The notes under the pieces are model-generated. The model ran no database searches. It saw nothing but the letters and a program-made list of their open reading frames with translations, and had not been told where the DNA came from. The position numbers and the translations under genes are program-made. A stretch of 64,000 nucleotides of DNA, taken from Sphingomonas parapaucimobilis NBRC 15100 (lineage in GTDB: Bacteria; Pseudomonadota; Alphaproteobacteria; Sphingomonadales; Sphingomonadaceae). Of the stretch, positions 62,093 to 64,000 are shown piece after piece (position 1 is the first letter of the stretch; the number at the start of each line of letters is the position of its first letter). The stretch spans positions 40,176 to 104,175 of the forward strand of contig NZ_BBPI01000070.1 in assembly GCF_000787715.1 (NCBI RefSeq), read 5' to 3'.

Positions 62093-63220
62093 ATGCGCGC
62101 TGAAGCGCAGGCTCATGTCGACACGATCAAGGACGCCCTGGAGCTGCTGCGCCGCTTCCTCGACTGGGACCGCGCGCTGCGCCGCCTGGACGAGCTGAAC
62201 GCGCGCGTCGAGGACCAGGCGTTGTGGAACGACCCCAAGCAGGCGCAGGAGGTGATGCGCGAGCGTCGCCGCCTGGACGAGGCCATCACCGCCACCCGCG
62301 CGATCGAGAACGAGCTGTCGGGCACGGTCGAACTGATCGAGCTGGCCGAGATGGAGGGCGACGAGGAACTCGAGAAGGAGGCCGTCGCCAGCCTGGGCGA
62401 ACTCGCCAGGAAGGCCGAGGCCGACAAGATCAAGGCGCTGCTGGCCGGCGAAGCCGACGCCAATGACAGCTATATCGAGATCAACGCGGGCGCGGGCGGC
62501 ACCGAAAGCCAGGACTGGGCCGGGATGCTCCAGCGCATGTACACGCGCTGGGCCGAGCGGCACGGCATGAAGGTCGAGCTGATCGACTATCATGCGGGCG
62601 AACAGGCCGGGATCAAGTCGGCGACCCTGCTGGTCAAGGGCGAGAACGCGTACGGCTATGCCAAGGTCGAATCGGGGGTACACCGGCTGGTGCGGATCAG
62701 CCCGTACGACTCGGCCGCGCGTCGCCACACCAGCTTTTCGAGCGTCTGGGTCTATCCGGTGATCGACGACAATATCGAGGTCGAGATCAACGAGAGCGAG
62801 CTGCGCATCGACACCTACCGCGCGAGCGGTGCGGGTGGCCAGCACATCAACACCACCGACTCGGCGGTGCGTATCACCCACTTGCCGACCGGCATCGTGG
62901 TGCAGTGCCAGAACCAGCGTTCGCAGCACAAGAACAAGGCCGAGGCCTATAACCAGCTTCGCGCCCGCCTGTACGAGCGTGAGCTGGCCGAGCGCGAGGC
63001 GGTGGCCGATGCCGAGAATGCGACCAAGACCGATATCGGCTGGGGCCACCAGATCCGCTCTTACGTGCTCCAGCCCTATCAGCTGGTGAAGGACCTGCGC
63101 ACCGGCACCACCTCGACCGCGCCGGGCGACGTGCTGGACGGCGATCTCGACGCGTTCATGGCGGCGGCCCTGTCGCAACGCGTGACCGGCGAGGCGGTCG
63201 CGGTGGAGGATGTGGAGTAA
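62093..63220 (+). CDS. prfB: peptide chain release factor 2
   Basis: 375 residues, GGAG before ATG 62093. The GGQ tripeptide is in [16 protein letters not shown]. The stop-codon-recognition region reads [17 protein letters not shown], with SPY where E. coli RF2 has SPF, an alphaproteobacterial variant. The frame is continuous with no internal TGA, so the classical autoregulatory frameshift is absent. It terminates at UAA and UGA. The next gene follows after one base. Confidence 0.96.
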   Translation: MRAEAQAHVDTIKDALELLRRFLDWDRALRRLDELNARVEDQALWNDPKQAQEVMRERRRLDEAITATRAIENELSGTVELIELAEMEGDEELEKEAVASLGELARKAEADKIKALLAGEADANDSYIEINAGAGGTESQDWAGMLQRMYTRWAERHGMKVELIDYHAGEQAGIKSATLLVKGENAYGYAKVESGVHRLVRISPYDSAARRHTSFSSVWVYPVIDDNIEVEINESELRIDTYRASGAGGQHINTTDSAVRITHLPTGIVVQCQNQRSQHKNKAEAYNQLRARLYERELAEREAVADAENATKTDIGWGHQIRSYVLQPYQLVKDLRTGTTSTAPGDVLDGDLDAFMAAALSQRVTGEAVAVEDVE

Positions 63221-63221
63221 G

Positions 63222-63977
63222 ATGCGCGCGCGGGGGGGCAGTTTGCTCGCGGCGGCACTCGTGATCGCGCTGGGGGGCGCGGTGGCGGCGTGCGACGGCT
63301 CGAAACCGCTGATCCAGCAGCGCGATGACGCGGACGACGACAAGGTCGGCCCGTTCCCGGCGGCGGACCGGCCGGTCGCCGACGTCGTCTCGTCGCGCTG
63401 GTCAAGCGAGGATGCGCGCGACCGCCTGCGCGAGGCGGACCAGGTCATGGACCGGGCCAGGATCCGTCCCGGCATGACGGTGGCCGATATCGGCGCGGGC
63501 GAGGGTTATTATACCGTCCGTCTGGCGCAGCGCGTCGGCAAGACGGGCCGCGTATTGGCCGAGGATATCGTCGCCGCCTGGCGCGACCGGCTGGCCGAGC
63601 GTGTCTCGCGCGAGCGGCTGGACAATGTCAGCGTCCGCCTGGGCGAGCCCGCCGATCCCAAGCTGCCGCCCACCAGCTTCGACCGCGTTCTCATGGTTCA
63701 TATGTATCATGAGATCGAACAGCCCTATGAGTTCCTCTGGCGGCTGTTCCCCGCATTGAAGTCCGACGGGCTGGTCGTAGTGGTCGACGCCGATCGCCTT
63801 ACCAAGGCGCACGGCACCCCGCCCGCGCTGCTGAAATGCGAGTTCGAGGCGGTCGGCTTCACCCAGGTGTCGTTCGAGAACATGCCCTCGGCAGGCGGCT
63901 ATCTCGCGACCTTCCGCGCGACCGGCCCGCGTCCCGATCCCAAGGCGATCCGCCCCTGCCGCATGAAGGATAATTAG
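63222..63977 (+). CDS. class I SAM-dependent methyltransferase-fold protein with lipoprotein-like N-terminus
   Basis: 251 residues from ATG 63222 with GGAG upstream, one base after the prfB stop. Residues 5-26 form a signal-like hydrophobic stretch with a lipobox-like VAAC, then an acidic linker. The SAM-binding motif VADIGAGEGYYTVRLAQRVG (about 88-107) and LGEPADPKLPPTSFDRVLM follow. A methyltransferase exported from the cytoplasm, where SAM is made, would be unusual. Either the N-terminus is an uncleaved anchor or the protein has another role. The methyltransferase fold is well supported; location is inferred. Confidence 0.82.
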   Translation: MRARGGSLLAAALVIALGGAVAACDGSKPLIQQRDDADDDKVGPFPAADRPVADVVSSRWSSEDARDRLREADQVMDRARIRPGMTVADIGAGEGYYTVRLAQRVGKTGRVLAEDIVAAWRDRLAERVSRERLDNVSVRLGEPADPKLPPTSFDRVLMVHMYHEIEQPYEFLWRLFPALKSDGLVVVVDADRLTKAHGTPPALLKCEFEAVGFTQVSFENMPSAGGYLATFRATGPRPDPKAIRPCRMKDN

Positions 63978-63978
63978 G

Positions 63979-64000
63979 AAGGACAGTCCCGTTTGTCCTT
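63979..64000 (+). terminator. possible terminator stem cut by the window edge
   Basis: AAGGACA (63979-63985) and TGTCCTT (63994-64000) form a perfect 7-bp stem just after the methyltransferase stop; the window ends in TT, so a following T-run cannot be checked. Confidence 0.4.

Overview
The window looks like the chromosome of a Sphingomonas-type alphaproteobacterium. The evidence is the high GC content, the conserved order nfuA, nitroreductase, tsaB, rimI, fur, plsC, miaB, phoH, ybeY, corC, lnt, metK, trmB on the minus strand, an RNase E with acidic and arginine-rich tails, and several families of palindromic intergenic repeats of the kind scattered in sphingomonad genomes. This assignment is inference from gene content; no rRNA or tRNA is present to confirm it.

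Layout. Positions 1-1304 hold host genes: a partial membrane protein, a coiled-coil protein and a small ORF. Positions 1326-23564 are a ~22.2 kb integrated element sitting in the 3' end of trmB. Both ends carry a 29-bp imperfect direct repeat that encodes the same TrmB C-terminus (WYFRYIRR-stop) with different codons, and both carry a pair of GGCAATCAC-type repeats 11 bp apart that look like integrase arm sites. The element has a tyrosine integrase, an AlpA-like excisionase candidate, a TOPRIM/RecA-like primase-helicase, a MobV relaxase with a strongly structured oriT-like region just upstream, and a phage-like late block (internal-virion/ejection-type protein, M15-like peptidase domain). It has no recognisable capsid, portal, terminase or tail genes, so it is neither an ordinary prophage nor a standard integrative conjugative element. 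It also carries a PIN-domain gene overlapping an unknown partner, a nuclease-fold candidate, a coupled run of small ORFs of unknown function, and an XRE-type regulator with a repeated operator.

Positions 23536-44008 return to the host core: trmB, an FNT-family transporter, metK with a perfect palindrome upstream, lnt, then a segment (VOC protein, PHA-system protein, GNAT, PQQ-type sugar dehydrogenase, exported protein) that separates lnt from corC-ybeY-phoH. A VapBC-type toxin-antitoxin pair is inserted between phoH and ybeY with overlapping start and stop codons. miaB, plsC, a Fur-family regulator, rimI, tsaB, a RutE-like nitroreductase, nfuA and a chemoreceptor follow.

Positions 44122-64000 hold an aspartyl/asparaginyl hydroxylase-like protein, a large M16 peptidase, typA, methionine gamma-lyase with a divergent Lrp regulator, rne, amiC, an OmpA-like lipoprotein, an Asp/Glu racemase family protein, trhO, mrcA, prfB and a methyltransferase-fold protein with a lipoprotein-type N-terminus. 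The core supplies tRNA modification (TrmB, MiaB, TsaB, TrhO), ribosome and translation factors (YbeY, TypA, RimI, PrfB), lipoprotein and phospholipid synthesis (Lnt, PlsC), peptidoglycan enzymes (AmiC, PBP1a), Fe-S assembly (NfuA), and methionine/SAM metabolism (MetK, methionine gamma-lyase).

Most gene assignments come from motifs visible in the translations. Element genes without a recognised family are labelled unknown. Start codons were moved inward where a better ribosome binding site or a typical family N-terminus was visible.
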